Part shown: piece after piece, positions 1 to 10,817 of the stretch
How the letters are laid out: each line of letters begins with the position of its first letter
Position numbering within the stretch: position 1 is the stretch's first letter
Source: Immersiella caudata
Lineage: Eukaryota; Ascomycota; Sordariomycetes; Sordariales; Lasiosphaeriaceae
NCBI GenBank assembly: GCA_030512335.1
Contig: JAULSU010000005.1
Coordinates: 4,421,501 to 4,485,500, forward strand
Length of the DNA stretch: 64,000 nt
Direction: 5' to 3'
Notes under the pieces: model-generated
The model's input: the letters and a program-made list of their open reading frames with translations, nothing else
The model's database searches: none
What the model was told of the DNA's origin: nothing
Program-made: the position numbers and the translations under genes

Positions 1-1
1 C

Positions 2-1429
2 CCGGAGTAGGACCTTGTCCCGGGCCCGTTCCATGGCAACGCGAGGCGGCAGATTGGGAGAGAAAAGAGAAATTGCCTGGCCCACCTCAACGAACCTGGG
101 ATAGTCTTCGGATGCTGCAGCCCGTCGACACTCCCACAGGACGCGCGTCTCTGTGAAGTAGATGATTCGTTTCGAGAGCAAGCGCTCCTGGAAGCACCAA
201 CCCCTTGGGTAGAGCGAGCCGCTGGTTATTGCGTTGCCCCAGTCAGCCAGGTACGGCTGGATGGTGACTGATAGTGCGCCTCTTTTTGCATGCTCGGTGC
301 TCAAGGTGAAGGAGCGAAGGTGTGCATCTGGTGGGGGACGGGGCTGAAATATACCCGCGTGAGTATTCTTTGAGGACGAGGCTGAAATCATGCAGATGGC
401 GGTTGCGTAGATCAGGTCCATGCGAAAGATCTCTCGGGCCTTATCGGCATCGTCATCTTGGACGATGCACAAGGCATCGATCCAGATGTAGCTGACCTTG
501 ATGGCGCGGGTTATTTGAATGGCATGTTGGAAGGTGAGCGGAAGGTCGTCAAAGGCCAGGGACTGAAGGGATGGTTTTAGATTCGCCTTGGTGGTGGTGG
601 GCAGAGATGTGGGGTCGCCCCAGCGGTAACTGAGTGTTGCATACGGAGGGCCCAAGTCTTCTTCGTCGAGTGGTAGGTCGGCTGCATCAACAAGACGGAG
701 AGGACCCTCGCCACAGTAGATGAGACGTGCCGGGGAGGAGAAATTGGTTGTGATGACACGCTCGCCGACAAACTTGCAGCCCGAGCCGTGGCCCTGCTGG
801 CACTCGTCCAGCCACTGATTCAGCAGCGCAATAGTCTTGGTCGAGTCCGCCTGCGAGGCTACGGGTTGTGGCGCGGGCCCTTTGTCTCCGCGCCGCCAAC
901 CCCAACCAGGGACCAAGAAGTCTGAAGGGTAATCTTGCCATGAGCTCTTGTACTCTGACGGGTTGCTGCCGGGTTTCGTCTCTTGCAGATTGAAGCGTAA
1001 AGTGCACGACTTTGCAGTGCCCCAGGTGATGACAAGGAGGGGCCCGCTGGCCTTGACGGGATCACCATGACCCATGAGCACCTGCAACTCGACGCGATGG
1101 ATGTTCATCCTTTCCGCTGTTGCGTCGTAGCGCGAGGGTTTGATTGTGTGGAAAAGCGATCCACCGGACCAGAGAGTCCCCAACAGGATACCACCTTCCC
1201 CGAGCGCGGCATCATCTGGGCTTGGATCAGATCGGATGGCGTCCAAAACTGTGATACAGAGGCGACAACCATCAGCTGCGCTCTGCGCGAGACTCTCCTC
1301 ACCGCGTGGACCTCGGTGGATTCGGTGCGTGACAGACGAACCGGGCGTGAACAAGGCGGCCGGTGTTCCGTGGCATTCGGCGCAGAGATGGACATCTGTT
1401 GCGGTTTTCCATTGCCCAGCCTGACTCAT
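2..1429 (-). CDS. HET-domain protein, 3' end cut off by the window edge
   Basis: Fungal heterokaryon-incompatibility (HET) family protein, a family linked to regulated cell death after non-self recognition. One open frame runs from ATG at 1427-1429 to the left edge without a stop, giving 476 visible residues. A TGA lies in frame at 1493-1495, which supports this start. The N-terminus carries CAECHG and CRLC cysteine pairs, a common prelude in these proteins. The HET core is clear: YATLSYRWGDP near residue 264 and WIDALCIVQDD near residue 316, followed by a conserved FRMDLIYATA stretch. No intron is needed in the visible part. The C-terminal region, usually variable, lies outside the window, so total length is unknown. 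Family assignment is firm; the specific recognition role is not visible. Confidence 0.93.
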   Translation of the reverse strand, partial: MSQAGQWKTATDVHLCAECHGTPAALFTPGSSVTHRIHRGPRGEESLAQSAADGCRLCITVLDAIRSDPSPDDAALGEGGILLGTLWSGGSLFHTIKPSRYDATAERMNIHRVELQVLMGHGDPVKASGPLLVITWGTAKSCTLRFNLQETKPGSNPSEYKSSWQDYPSDFLVPGWGWRRGDKGPAPQPVASQADSTKTIALLNQWLDECQQGHGSGCKFVGERVITTNFSSPARLIYCGEGPLRLVDAADLPLDEEDLGPPYATLSYRWGDPTSLPTTTKANLKPSLQSLAFDDLPLTFQHAIQITRAIKVSYIWIDALCIVQDDDADKAREIFRMDLIYATAICMISASSSKNTHAGIFQPRPPPDAHLRSFTLSTEHAKRGALSVTIQPYLADWGNAITSGSLYPRGWCFQERLLSKRIIYFTETRVLWECRRAAASEDYPRFVEVGQAISLFSPNLPPRVAMERARDKVLLR

Positions 1430-1929
1430 CGCTGCCTGTGGAGGGGCTTGTTGCGGCCGTTTGTGAAGAAGCCAAAATTTTCTGCGTCGGTTCAGTTGGG
1501 AGGAAGTTGCAAGTGACAAAGTGGGGCGGGCTGCGTTGTGAGGGGAAGTGAGGGTTTCAAATGAGCTGAGCTGTGGGAGCAATGTCACGTGGGGAAGGCA
1601 CGAAAGAGGAAGTCTTCTGCGCCTAGATTTATCGCAAACCAGAATCCTCGCCCGTCCATATCTTCTCCTACTCAGTACTCCTATTCCACGGACGGTGCCT
1701 CTCCACCCAAGGTCTCATCTTAACCATAATCTTTGGTCCCATCACCTCCCTCACCCTCTCAAGCCGGAGGGCCCAATCAATGCAACCGAGAGAATCCATC
1801 CCCTGAATTTTTCCCAAAGTGAACATCATCAGTTGTTGCAGCAGGTTCGGTGCGTGTAGACAAAGAGAACAGAGTAGAGACTCCCCCCGCGTTTAAATGA
1901 GCGGTACGAAGCGCGTCCCCATTTCGCGG
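1430..1929. other. intergenic, upstream of HET gene
   Basis: Five hundred bases between the HET gene start and the first F-box-like remnant. It should hold the HET promoter. I see no coding frame with family motifs, no RNA gene and no clear repeat. Confidence 0.5.
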
Positions 1930-2396
1930 CTAGGTCATGCATGCTTTCGAGTTTGCGTACATGTAGCGTTGTTCACCGAGATGGATTTTTACGCGGCGGA
2001 GGTGGTATCCTGGACCCTGCGGGCCGAGGATTTTTCGAGCCCAGTGGATGTTGCCGATGGCGTGGAGGCCGAACCCGAAGAATCCGTGCTCTGCGCCATA
2101 TAAGATTTCGGAGACTTTAGTATGCAGGACTGGAGCGGTGTTAGTGAGAACTGTGATACGGATGGTTTATCCTGGGGTCCGGGGATAGAGGTGGACTCGG
2201 AATAGAACCTACGTTTGTTGACACGTAGCAAGGGGATCAAGTACGCGATGATCTTGGGCGCCTTTTGGAAGATTACGATCTGGTGCACAATCAGGGATCT
2301 GCCGTTTTTCTTACCCTTTCGCTTCCACAAATAAGTGTCCATCTCGAGTCAAAACTCAGTCGGTAGGAGAATAAGGTGAGACATTTTTATTGGCAT
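1930..2396 (-). pseudogene. broken F-box-like paralogue (copy 1, inverted)
   Basis: A minus-strand remnant of the same family as the intact gene at 4367-5403. Starting from ATG 2394-2396 the frame reads an F-box-like LLPTEF motif, then an in-frame TGA at 2349-2351, then LEMDTYLW, which aligns with IRNQIYVYLC in the intact copy. A stretch around PLLRVNKR matches SLMRANRR at the exon 1 end of the intact copy. After a probable decayed intron, EILYGAEHGFFGF and GPQGPGYHLRRVKIHLG resemble the second exon of the family. The rest of the C-terminal half is missing. The stop and truncation support a pseudogene. It is the only copy in inverted orientation. Confidence 0.6.
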
Positions 2397-3100
2397 GAGG
2401 GGAGTTGACTCGGATATGGCGATACTTGTGGTTTGGGATAGCGGGGGAAATGCGGCTCAGGGGTGGAAGTCGTGGTTTTGTGTGTGTGGGTAAACTCGGC
2501 TGCAGGACTGGTGACTAATGGCCGAGTTAAAATGAAGTTTAAGTTGCAGCTGCGAGGGGAACTCGGCTGGCAGTCATCTGAAAAGCTTGCAAGATCCGCT
2601 CCGTATGGCTGGTTTTGCAAAAACTGGGGGATTGACTGAATCTGAGTCACGGGGAAAGGCGTTGACGTTTTGGACTTTTACTTCGATGACTCAGGAAGGC
2701 GTGACAGGGCACCTTAACCACCATTCTGTGATGTTCTGACCCAGAGAGCGAGCATGTGTTGGGTTGCAGGTTTTCGATTTGAAGCTTGTGACAGCAAGAG
2801 TTGTGTTCCCTTTTGTTTTTTGTTGCTGATGACCGGACGTCGAGTGTCCTGAGAAAATGGGGTTGCGGGAGAAGTGACCGAGTAGATACCCAATGATCCC
2901 AGCACCTTTCCATAGGAACCCCGAGTCCCCCACCTACCAGCAAGCTTTCCATCGTAACTCTGCTGCATAAATTTTCCTCCTCCTGTGGTGGCAACCGTTG
3001 AGCAGCTGACAAACCTTGAAGAATCGAACCTGTATAAAACCATACCTCCCGCCCCTGCAATGCCTTTTGCATCGTTCCCAAACCACACCCACGGTCAAAA
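2397..3100. other. no gene seen
   Basis: About 700 bases between the inverted and the direct F-box-like remnants. Short frames exist on both strands but none shows family motifs or splice logic. Confidence 0.45.
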
Positions 3101-3129
3101 TTTGCAGTCCCAATTCCCGCACAAATGTA

Positions 3130-4040
3130 ACCATTCTTGCTCTTGCCGCCGGAACTTCGACTGAGGCCTACATGGACCTATGCTACCGCGGGAAGGGGAA
3201 GAGAAACGGCAGACTCCCCCTTGTATCCCATCTCATAATTGGGCCGCGCGGCCGACGAAAGGCGGCCCGGACGTTCAAGTACTTGTTTCCCTTGATGCAA
3301 GTGAACAAATGCAAGTGCCCACTTCCATTCACGGCATACCTCATTCACATGGCAACTCTCACCGACACACGTCCAGATTTCCGCGCCGAAATGTCCTCCA
3401 TCATCTACGGCAAACACTCATACCAACTCTGCGGTTCAGATCGTAACCTTGAAATGGGATGTTGTGCGGCTTGGGACCTCGAGACGACTCCTAGGACAAC
3501 AAGCCTCGCAACTACACCGAGAAGTTGCACTGGCGTCTTGCAAGATATGCGCCAAGTCTTAAAGAGCTCACGACGAATGCATCAGAGCTGGTAGTTCTCA
3601 GAGTGTATTCTGTGAATACAATCCTTCGCTATGGACACCGCCACGGAATGCCTGATAGTGTCCCCGCTTTGCCGCCGGATAGCTCCTGGGTGGATTCCTT
3701 GCTAGAGGTGGATTTGTCGAAACTGTTTGAAAAGGATCCAGCGGATGGGATGGGTCTGGATATGGATGTGGTACATGAAATTTTTGGAGGTACTGGCACC
3801 AGGGGACGAAGAGATTCAGGGGGCGATAAAAGCGAAGGTGGCCATGTTGCTGGGGTTGACTCGCCGAGAGTGTCCCCTGGAGAAACATCCTTTGTACATG
3901 TCACTGTGTTTTCTGGACTCCGAGATAACATTTTGGGGTGTGAGAGTGATGGGGATTTTAAAGGGGTTCGGAAACTTACGTGCGTTCTAGTTTAATGGGC
4001 CGGACGATAGAGGGCGGTTGGAGAAGGTGAGAGAGATATG
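3130..4040 (+). pseudogene. broken F-box-like paralogue (copy 2)
   Basis: Remnant of the F-box-like family. The N-terminal motif PFLLLPPELRL begins near 3130, but the frame is lost one base later, before AYMDLCYRGKG; a single-base deletion explains it. PLMQVNK corresponds to SLMRANRR of the intact copy, EMSSIIYGKHSY to the family second-exon motif, and DSSWVDSLLE to YSWMDPPLAL. A further frameshift near 3780 separates this from EVLAPGDEE, which matches the FPGDEASQR region. The order of blocks is conserved, so this is a decayed full-length copy rather than chance similarity. No single reading frame spans it. Confidence 0.65.
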
Positions 4041-4366
4041 ATGGAGCTCGGGGTGAAGGTTGGGATGGCGTCTGTGGTGAGGAGGAGCAGGAAGGTATTG
4101 GGGGAGGCGAATTTGGAACTTGACGCACGCATGCGTTGAGCGGGTTTGCCTTTTCTCAGCACATGGACTCTGCATCTGGCAAACCCCCTGTTGTTCAGTT
4201 ACGCTCCCAGCGTCGACCTCTCATTGGGTCTCTGTCATCGCTTCTAAATACAGACGCCATGCCCCGCAGCTGCGCATGTCTGCATGATCAAAACCCATCT
4301 CTGCCGTCACCCCCCAACCCCAACCAGATTTTCCCTCAAAATTCAACAATTTGGACCGTTGCAAGT

Positions 4367-5403
4367 ATGTCCCACAATTTTGGCAGCGACGAGAGGCCCT
4401 TCCGCTTCCTAGATCTCCCCGGCGAAATCAGAAACCAAATCTACGTCTACCTCTGCCGTTTCTCCGAGCATTCAAGTTCAGCCGGTGTTGCCGGCTACGA
4501 CTCCCCGCTGGCCCTTGATTACACAGGACGGGCAGAAGTCAACGGTCTTCTGTCCCTCATGCGTGCAAATCGGCGTATGGTCCCCTGCTCTGTCATTCAT
4601 AAACCTTCAACTCACTAACCCACTCAGACCTCAACGCTGAGACAACACCCCTGCTGTACCACTCCTTCGTATACCGGTTCTGGTATGCCTCAGCCCTAAT
4701 CAAGCGCCCTCTTATATCCCTCTTCCTCCGCGACGACGGACCCGTCCGCCACCTTCGAAAAGTGTCTCTGCACTATAACGCCGGATCGGTCCTGCATTTT
4801 GAATGGCTATATCCCATGCTCCTCGCTCTGCTTCGCAACGCGCAGCAGCTGGAAAGGCTAGATATTTGCTCCGTAGGGAAATCCACTCCCATATTTCCCT
4901 TCAACATGCACGGCATTCATATACGGGCTACGTACTCCTGGATGGACCCGCCGCTTGCATTGCCCCCTGATCCGACTGAGGACGGTAGCGGTGGGTTGGA
5001 CCGAGAGCCGTTTCTAGAATTTCTCTTTCCAGGTGACGAGGCGTCGCAGCGTCGGGTCGTGGAGAGGGTCACGGACGAGGTTGGTGGAGCCGCCTGGGCT
5101 ATGAGGCGTTGTACGCTGTGGAGGAGGTTGTGGGTGGCTTTGTGGAGTATGGAAGAGGAGAAGAGCTTTTGGCGGGGTGTTGTGCTGAAAATTTCAATGG
5201 GGGCTGGTCCGGCGTTGAGAGAGGTGAATATGATTGGGAGGGTTGACAGGAATTGGATGGCGGCTCTGGCGGGGGTGATACGGGGGCGGGTTAGAGCAAA
5301 GGTGTTGGAGCAGGAGGACTGGGTTGTCGTCGATGCCGCTGCGGGATGGTCAGCAGGTTGGGTGCCTGCCCAGCTGGTGAAGGCTGACGCTACCCCGGCT
5401 TGA
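4367..5403 (+). CDS. F-box-like (2EXR-type) protein, the intact copy
   Basis: Two exons, 4367-4574 and 4628-5403, joined by a 53-base GT-AG intron with a CTCACTAAC branch site, give 327 residues. The N-terminus FRFLDLPGEIRNQIY is the F-box-like motif of fungal 2EXR-type proteins, which are thought to be protein-interaction modules; no enzymatic motif is seen. The second exon starts with TTPLLYHSFVYRFW and later carries NAQQLERLDICS, YSWMDPPLALPP, a FPGDEASQR block and GRVDRNWMAA near the C-terminus. All these blocks recur in broken neighbours on both sides. ATG 4367 was chosen because it directly precedes the conserved motif; an earlier in-frame ATG at 4259 cannot be excluded. Role is unknown; it is the sole member of the array that can still make a full protein. 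Confidence 0.8.
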
Positions 5404-5515
5404 AGTTTCGGTGTGGCCCGTCGAAATCTGACAACGAATTGGTCTTCACCCTGACAACACCCGTGCTATTGCTTTGACGCCACTGAGCTTCACCCCGCCA
5501 AGCGGCTCTGCAACG

Positions 5516-6510
5516 ATGCCCGAGATAAAACCCAGAGTGACGGCTAAGGAAAGCGTGTTTCCTTTCCTGCGTCTGCCACCGGAGCTCCGAACCCAAATCT
5601 ATCGACATCTCTTTTGGTGAAACACACACTTTATCCTCTTCTCCCCTCAGAAAGCCGCTCCGGCTCCCACGGGTCAAGTGAGTATCCAGTACGCTTCGCC
5701 AGCCTGCTCGCAATGATGAGGACGAATCGCCATCAGTGTTCGCTGGTTTCTTTCCCATTTGCCCTGCGCGGTATCTGCGCTGCGTGCGCATTTACCTGCC
5801 AATAGTCTTTTACGAGTTCGACACATGGCCCCCCGTCAAGAGGAGGTGGATAGGTGCATACGTGAACGGCGAGTTTTATCACGAGCCCGTCCTAGAAGCG
5901 CTCGCTCGAAACGCACAACGGCTTGAGGTCTTGGAGCTGCAAACTTTGTACAGTGGTTTGCTCCGAGTGCATGACGAGCGTCACCTGGATGGTTTGCCGG
6001 TGTCGCGGGCCGATAACTCATGGGTTGATCCGCCTCTTCCGTGCTTGCCTCCGTCCAAGTGTACCCGGAAATCTGGATCCTTTTCCGCCGAAAGAGTACC
6101 CACCACCACTTGCTGAAGAGCATTTGCGCGCCGTTCTGGAGCTTCTAGCCCCTGGTGACGAGGCGCTACAGCTCCGGATTTTGCAGAGATTGGAGCAGGC
6201 GTATGCTCATCCGGCCTGCAACGACGATGACTTCTGGGTTTCTATCTGGCACCATCCTTAGAGATTCGATCCGCAAAAGATATTCTGGGGCGGAATCTTG
6301 ATAGGAATATCAAAGTCCTTCAGCCCGAGCCTGCGGGTTATCCGTTTGGTGGGTCGGGTGGATGTGAAGTGGATGAAGGCCATCGCGAATGTGATAGGAG
6401 CGACGGTGGAGGTGAGAATGGACGAAATGGTGGGCACCAAGTGGGTTGTAGTACAGCCTGGAAGGACTAAAGGAGTGGGTGATTCGAGATATACAGCTCG
6501 AAGCAACTGA
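5516..6510 (+). pseudogene. broken F-box-like paralogue (copy 3)
   Basis: From ATG 5516 the frame encodes FPFLRLPPELRTQIYRHLFW, then an in-frame TGA at 5618-5620. SLLAMMRTNRH follows in another frame. RNAQRLEVLELQ and DNSWVDPPLPCLPP (about 5910-6050) are in a third frame. Another shift leads to EYPPPLAEEHLRAVLELLAPGDE, and a TAG at 6259-6261 interrupts the frame before KIFWGGILIG and GRVDVKWMKAI. Every block of the intact copy is present in order, so this is a full-length duplicate broken by at least two stops and two frameshifts. Confidence 0.75.
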
Positions 6511-6554
6511 AGGGGCTGAAAGAAATCAAACGCGAAAACGGGCATCATGGATCG

Positions 6555-6970
6555 ATTCTCGAGACCCTAGTTCGAACCACGCGCCAACTTGTGGTACTCG
6601 AGTTTGGATTGCCACTGCCAACTCGAGTTCTTCGCTGACATGGATCTAGCTGCGGATTTTGGTGGCGGTGTCGATAACTCCTGGGTTGGCCCGCTTCTCC
6701 CATACATACCCCCGTACAGCCCGCTGCCGGGGGAGTTCCCGCCGCCGCTTGCCGAAGAGGATCTCCCACCCATCCCCGAGTTTCTAGCTCCTGGAAATCT
6801 TGAGGACATCCAACCCGACCCTGCGAGTTATTCGTCTGCGGGGTCGGGTGGACGAGAAGTGGATGGCGGTCGTGGCCAGTTTGACTGGCGCCAGAGTGGA
6901 GGCTTGGCAGGGATCATGATAAAGCACCTCAAGTGGGTTGTGGTTAAACCTGCGAGCGTGGGAGGAAATT
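6555..6970 (+). pseudogene. broken F-box-like paralogue (copy 4, 5'-truncated)
   Basis: Partial duplicate lacking the F-box-like N-terminus. TRQLVVLEFGLP matches the NAQRLEVLELQ block, DNSWVGPLLPYIPP and FPPPLAEEDLPPIPEFLAPGN match copy 3 closely, and, in a different frame, PTLRVIRLRGRVDEKWMAV matches the C-terminal block. The frame changes between these blocks show decay. Copies 3 and 4 share the EYPPPLAEE / EFPPPLAEE insertion, so they are nearer to each other than to the intact gene. Confidence 0.7.
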
Positions 6971-7989
6971 TTTTTTTTCGTGGAGTCTGCGGCAGGCGAC
7001 GGTTAAATCGAGCCAAAATGGTGAAGTTATGCTTGAGCATCCATTCCTTCCTGTTGAATAGTTGCTGAATTGGTGTCCCAGGCATCAACAAACCGAGAGC
7101 GGAGTCGTCTGGCACGTCTCTTCACTGTTTCCCTCAGCCCCCACACCTCCCCCTCCCGAGCTCAGCTATTGTGCCCCTGAAAAGCCCCCTTTGCCCACCC
7201 TTTTAATGAATCATCTTCGTCTTTTGCGTCCCGGGTATACTGGGCGATTCTGCGTGCCGCATTCGCTGCCAGGGCGATGGTAGGCAGAGTATGCAACCCT
7301 CCAGCCCGCACGACAACCAAGCAGTCATTGAAAGCCGTTTTTTTTTTTCCGCGCCAGCTTGATACAAGTCCCTTGTTGCACTAACAAGAAGACTCGGAAA
7401 CAAAGCAGTGCCGCGGAAGACAAAGAACTCGTGGACAGGGCGACGTTCTTGGGTCGATTCATTTGTTTTTGCTCTTGCTCAACAAGGCCGCACAAGGAGC
7501 GCAAATGCCAGGTTTTCTTTACGAGGCCGCAAATCTCAAGCAATGGCCAGCTGTCCCGGAAACGACAGAGGAGATGTAGACTGACCTGACGACGGGTTGC
7601 GGGAGCTCGTCTCGACACGTCCGCTTCACGTAAACTCAGCAGTCAGCAGTGTCATGGTTGTAACCCCCCCCCCCCCCCCCCCCCCCGTTCTGCAGTGAGC
7701 AGAGAGCGTTGCGGGTGCATGATGTACTGTCGAGGTAGCACGCACTGCAACATTGGGGTGGGGCCGGGAGAGAGTAAACTTCGTCCGTTCTTTTCAACGG
7801 GCCCACCCAGCGCTTCACTCTGAAGGGTGGTCCGTGTTACTCGTGTGCTTGGGAGCTGCTACAAACTTCGCCTTTCAACCTCCCATGTAATCGCTCCTCT
7901 TCCTTTGCCAAACATCCAAGTCTCAAGCGAGCCACACCCTTTTCACCGCTTTACTACTGCGAAAAGCCAGCATCTCTTGCCTTTTCAAA
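6971..7989. other. intergenic, with a long C homopolymer
   Basis: About 1 kb without a supportable gene. It contains T/A-rich runs near 6969 and 7339 and a C homopolymer at 7664-7686. The last few hundred bases should include the promoter of the repeat-protein gene. Confidence 0.5.
7664..7686. repeat. poly-C tract (23 C)
   Basis: An uninterrupted run of 23 C read directly from the sequence. Such tracts are prone to length error in sequencing and to slippage; the exact length should be treated as uncertain. Confidence 0.9.
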
Positions 7990-8757
7990 ATGGCACGCAT
8001 CGTAGAGATCCCCCCGACTTGGCGCGATATTGTTGCCAAGGCCAGCATCCAGCGGCAAATTCCAGACCCCGACAACAGCAAGATGGATAGCAAGCATATT
8101 TCCGGTTGTAAGGGCTTCTTTTGAAGTCTCTCGCTCATCTAGCGGGCAACTGACAAGAATTAAGCAATGTTGCCGCCGGACCATGACCTACATCGCGCGA
8201 TGATGGCCGAGGATGACGAACTGGGCAGCGCTGTAAAGACGGCTATTCTCGCCTTGGAGGACGACGAACTGGGCGTCATCGTAAAGACGGCTGTTATCGC
8301 CTTGGAGAACGCAGAAGTGCTGGATCTCACCTTCGTGGCGAGCGAGCTCCGCGCCCATCTCACAGCCGTGAAGGAAATGGATCGCGCCTTCAACGCAGCT
8401 GAGGCGGAACAGAATCGAGTCTTTCGCGCCGCTCAGGAGGAAAAGAATCGTGTCTTCCGCGCCGCTCAAGAGGAAAAGAATCGTGTCTTTCGCGCCGCTC
8501 AGGAGGAAAGTAATCGCGTCTGTCGCGCCGCTCAGGAGGAAAATAATCGCGTCTTTCGCGCCGCTCAGGAGGAAAAGCTTCGCGCCTTTTGCGCAGCCGA
8601 GGAGAAAAAGGGTCGCGCCTATCGCTCAGAGCGCTTCAACACCTTCATTGGCCATCGCGCAGTCGGTCAAGTCCACCGCGCCTTCCGCCGTATGCCGGTT
8701 GGGAGCTCAGTCGCCGCGATTGGCGTTGGCGCCGCCGCGTGCGGTCTCGCAGCCTAG
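7990..8757 (+). CDS. small protein with 11-residue tandem repeats
   Basis: Two exons, 7990-8107 and 8165-8757, joined through a GTAAGG donor and a TTAAG acceptor with an AACTGAC branch site; phases agree and the product is 236 residues. I do not recognise a family. The N-terminus MARIVEIPPTWRDIV is hydrophilic. Residues roughly 110-195 are a tandem array of an 11-residue unit, consensus NRVFRAAQEEK, repeated five times with high identity and about three times in diverged form. An 11-residue (hendecad) period with alternating charged and small residues favours a long helix or coiled coil. The C-terminus ends in a small hydrophobic Ala/Gly-rich stretch (GVGAAACGLAA). Because exon 2 alone is a long frame, the protein is probably real, but a further 3' exon cannot be excluded. 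Confidence 0.65.
8380..8643 (+). repeat. 33-bp coding minisatellite
   Basis: Head-to-tail 33-base units inside the small protein gene. The five best units start at 8413, 8446, 8479, 8512 and 8545. Diverged units flank them at 8380, 8578 and 8611. The unit length is a multiple of three, so copy-number change keeps the frame. The core of each unit reads CGCGCCGCTCAGGAGGAAA with few changes. Confidence 0.9.
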
Positions 8758-9797
8758 TTCGCTGCTAGTCGCGCAAACCCCAAGGCTGCCGACAGCGGTA
8801 AGGCTTCCTATACCCCTCAATTCTCCCCCATTGTGCCTATCTTATCTGACCTGTGGTCCTTGTTTACAGCTTCGCGCTAGACAGAGCCAAATACTCCCCG
8901 CCAGGCCCCAAATAAGTCTGAGATCTGACGATCAATGTCCCCCCTGTGGCGAAGCAATTGGGAAGGAGAACGAGGAGGTCGATGGAGGCAATCAAATTCC
9001 CAGAGGCGATGAATCAGGGTAAATGAGGCAGTCCGGGGTCTCTACCTAGGTTGCCAACTTGTCCGCAAAAGGTAACAAAATTCATCACCCTTTTGTAAGA
9101 GCCTCTTGCCACACACGACGCACTGGTGCAAAAATATTGAGATGGAGATTCGCAATCATGAGTTGGAGCATGGCATCTCACCGCCAGGGCCCGGGGAGCC
9201 AGGCAGAAGAGAGCAGCGCCAGAGAGGGTGAAGAATGAACGGTAATACCAGGTTTAAACGAGTAGCCTGGTTCTTGCTTTGCTGATGCGTATCCGCTCAC
9301 TCTCGCCATCATTCTGCCCGGATTGGCATCATTTCAAGCGGAAACAAAGGCCGAGACATCAGACGCGCGCTGCATCGAGACCGAAGAGCTTGCATGTTTT
9401 TTTGGCCTTTGGTTATGAGGGAAGTAGACAGAGCACCAAACACGAAGCTCAGGGCGGTCAAGACTGCCGCCGACCCCAGATGCTGAACGACGTTAACAAT
9501 GTCGTTGTTTCAACGTTGCGACGTCGTCCATCTCGGAAGCGAGGTCTTTAATCTGTTGCTTCTCCACTGCTAGGTAGTAGCTCACCAATGGGCTCATGGC
9601 ATTTTCCCTTTACCAGTAAACCACGGCCACGTTCCCCAGTTACTATTGCGGAGCAACTTTCCTACCCCCGGTTGGAAAAAGGGCCAAGTTAACAAAACGA
9701 ACCCTCTCCTCCGCAACACCATGCAGCGCCCCACAGCAAAAAGGCCCACCATCCCCGTCCAGTGGAGTGACTCGCAGTGTCAGAACAGCAAAAACAA
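8758..9797. other. no gene seen
   Basis: About 1 kb between the repeat-protein gene and the tRNA. Short frames on both strands lack motifs, splice logic or family likeness. The bases just before 9798 carry the T-rich tRNA terminator on the minus strand. Confidence 0.5.
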
Positions 9798-9885
9798 TGG
9801 GATAACCAGGAATCGAACCTGGGTCCTCTCGGCGCTGTAAGAGCAAGTCCACAACGAGAAGTACTGACCACTATACTATTATCCC
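9798..9885 (-). tRNA. tRNA-His (GTG) with a 16-base intron
   Basis: On the minus strand the acceptor GGGATAA pairs with TTATCCC. The D arm is GTATAGTGGTCAGTAC (A box) and the T arm CCAGG-TTCGATT-CCTGG contains a perfect B box. The anticodon stem TCTCG pairs with CGAGA. The loop reads TTGTGG plus C once a 16-base insert at the canonical position after base 37 is removed, so the anticodon is GTG. The discriminator base is A. A TTTTT pol III terminator follows at about 9791-9795 (A run on the plus strand). Mature length after intron removal is about 72 bases, as expected. Confidence 0.92.
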
Positions 9886-10817
9886 TGCTTATTTATTGGC
9901 TGCTTGGGAGTGGCACTTTTAGTGGTTGCGCCGTGGTTGGGTGCCCCCAGATATGGTCAGCTTGCACGGCTCAGCTCACGGGATTTGTCTGTCATCAACT
10001 ACAAGACGACAGAGAGACAAAGATCTTGCATTTTGCATGCCCATTGCCAAGATTGGCGTCACTTGCAAGTGCGAAAAACACCAAAGTCGGCGTCGATTCA
10101 GGGGAGCACCCCTGCAAGACCCCTGACGACTTTCATCGCATCAAACCGTGCGGCACCTCAAGCAAATTCATCTCCAGGCCCAATGCACTTGACGGTGATC
10201 TTCAAACCGCCATCTCAACCTCATGTGCCCAAAACCCCAGAGTTGTTCATCTCTAATAGAACCCACAAGCCTGAGCTTGAAGCCACCCCTGATTGCGCCG
10301 AGCTCACGCGATTAAGTTTCGTCTCCGCCAGCCAGGCCGCGTGTGAGAAGATCGGAATCGGGCCGTCGCGAACGCCACCGCTCGATAGGTAGCAATATTA
10401 AGGTTTCTCGATGCCCCGTTGCCAGTTAATCTCATCGACTTTTACGGCGTCGTCGTGTGAAAGAGAAGCGGCCCCTGCACGCTGGGAAAACGCGCACAAA
10501 ACGTTTTCCCGAGCAAAGTCCAATTTGCAAATCTCTCCAGTCTGTCTCGAAATTTTTCCTTTTGCCTCACCTCCTGTTCTCCCTTTTTTCCTTGCATCCG
10601 AGTCCTCGTCTCGACCGCTTCGAGCCGAGCCAGGCAAGCTTCAACCTTGGCAGGCTTGTACGTTCCATCTCGTTCCGTTCCATCCCGTTCGTCCGTTCGT
10701 CCGTTCCCCCCTTCCCCTATTGATCGTTCGGTATCTCCCGCACCGTCCCGTACAGTGAAACTAACCCGCCATGCCAGCAACAACCCAGTCCAACCAGCAC
10801 ACCGCATCCCATCCAAC
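9886..10817. other. intergenic, pyrimidine-rich promoter region
   Basis: About 900 bases between the tRNA and the secreted-protein gene. The part from 10500 to 10760 is C/T-rich with imperfect CGTTC repeats (for example around 10668-10708), typical of a fungal core promoter or 5' leader. No gene is supported. Confidence 0.5.

Noticed and set aside
2990..3040. GAATCGAACC, a tRNA B-box-like string
   Set aside because: There is no T-stem pairing, acceptor stem or A box around it.
8380..8643. Regular 33-base repeats that could suggest a CRISPR-like array
   Set aside because: Units are contiguous without spacers, in frame, and the organism is eukaryotic; it is a coding minisatellite.
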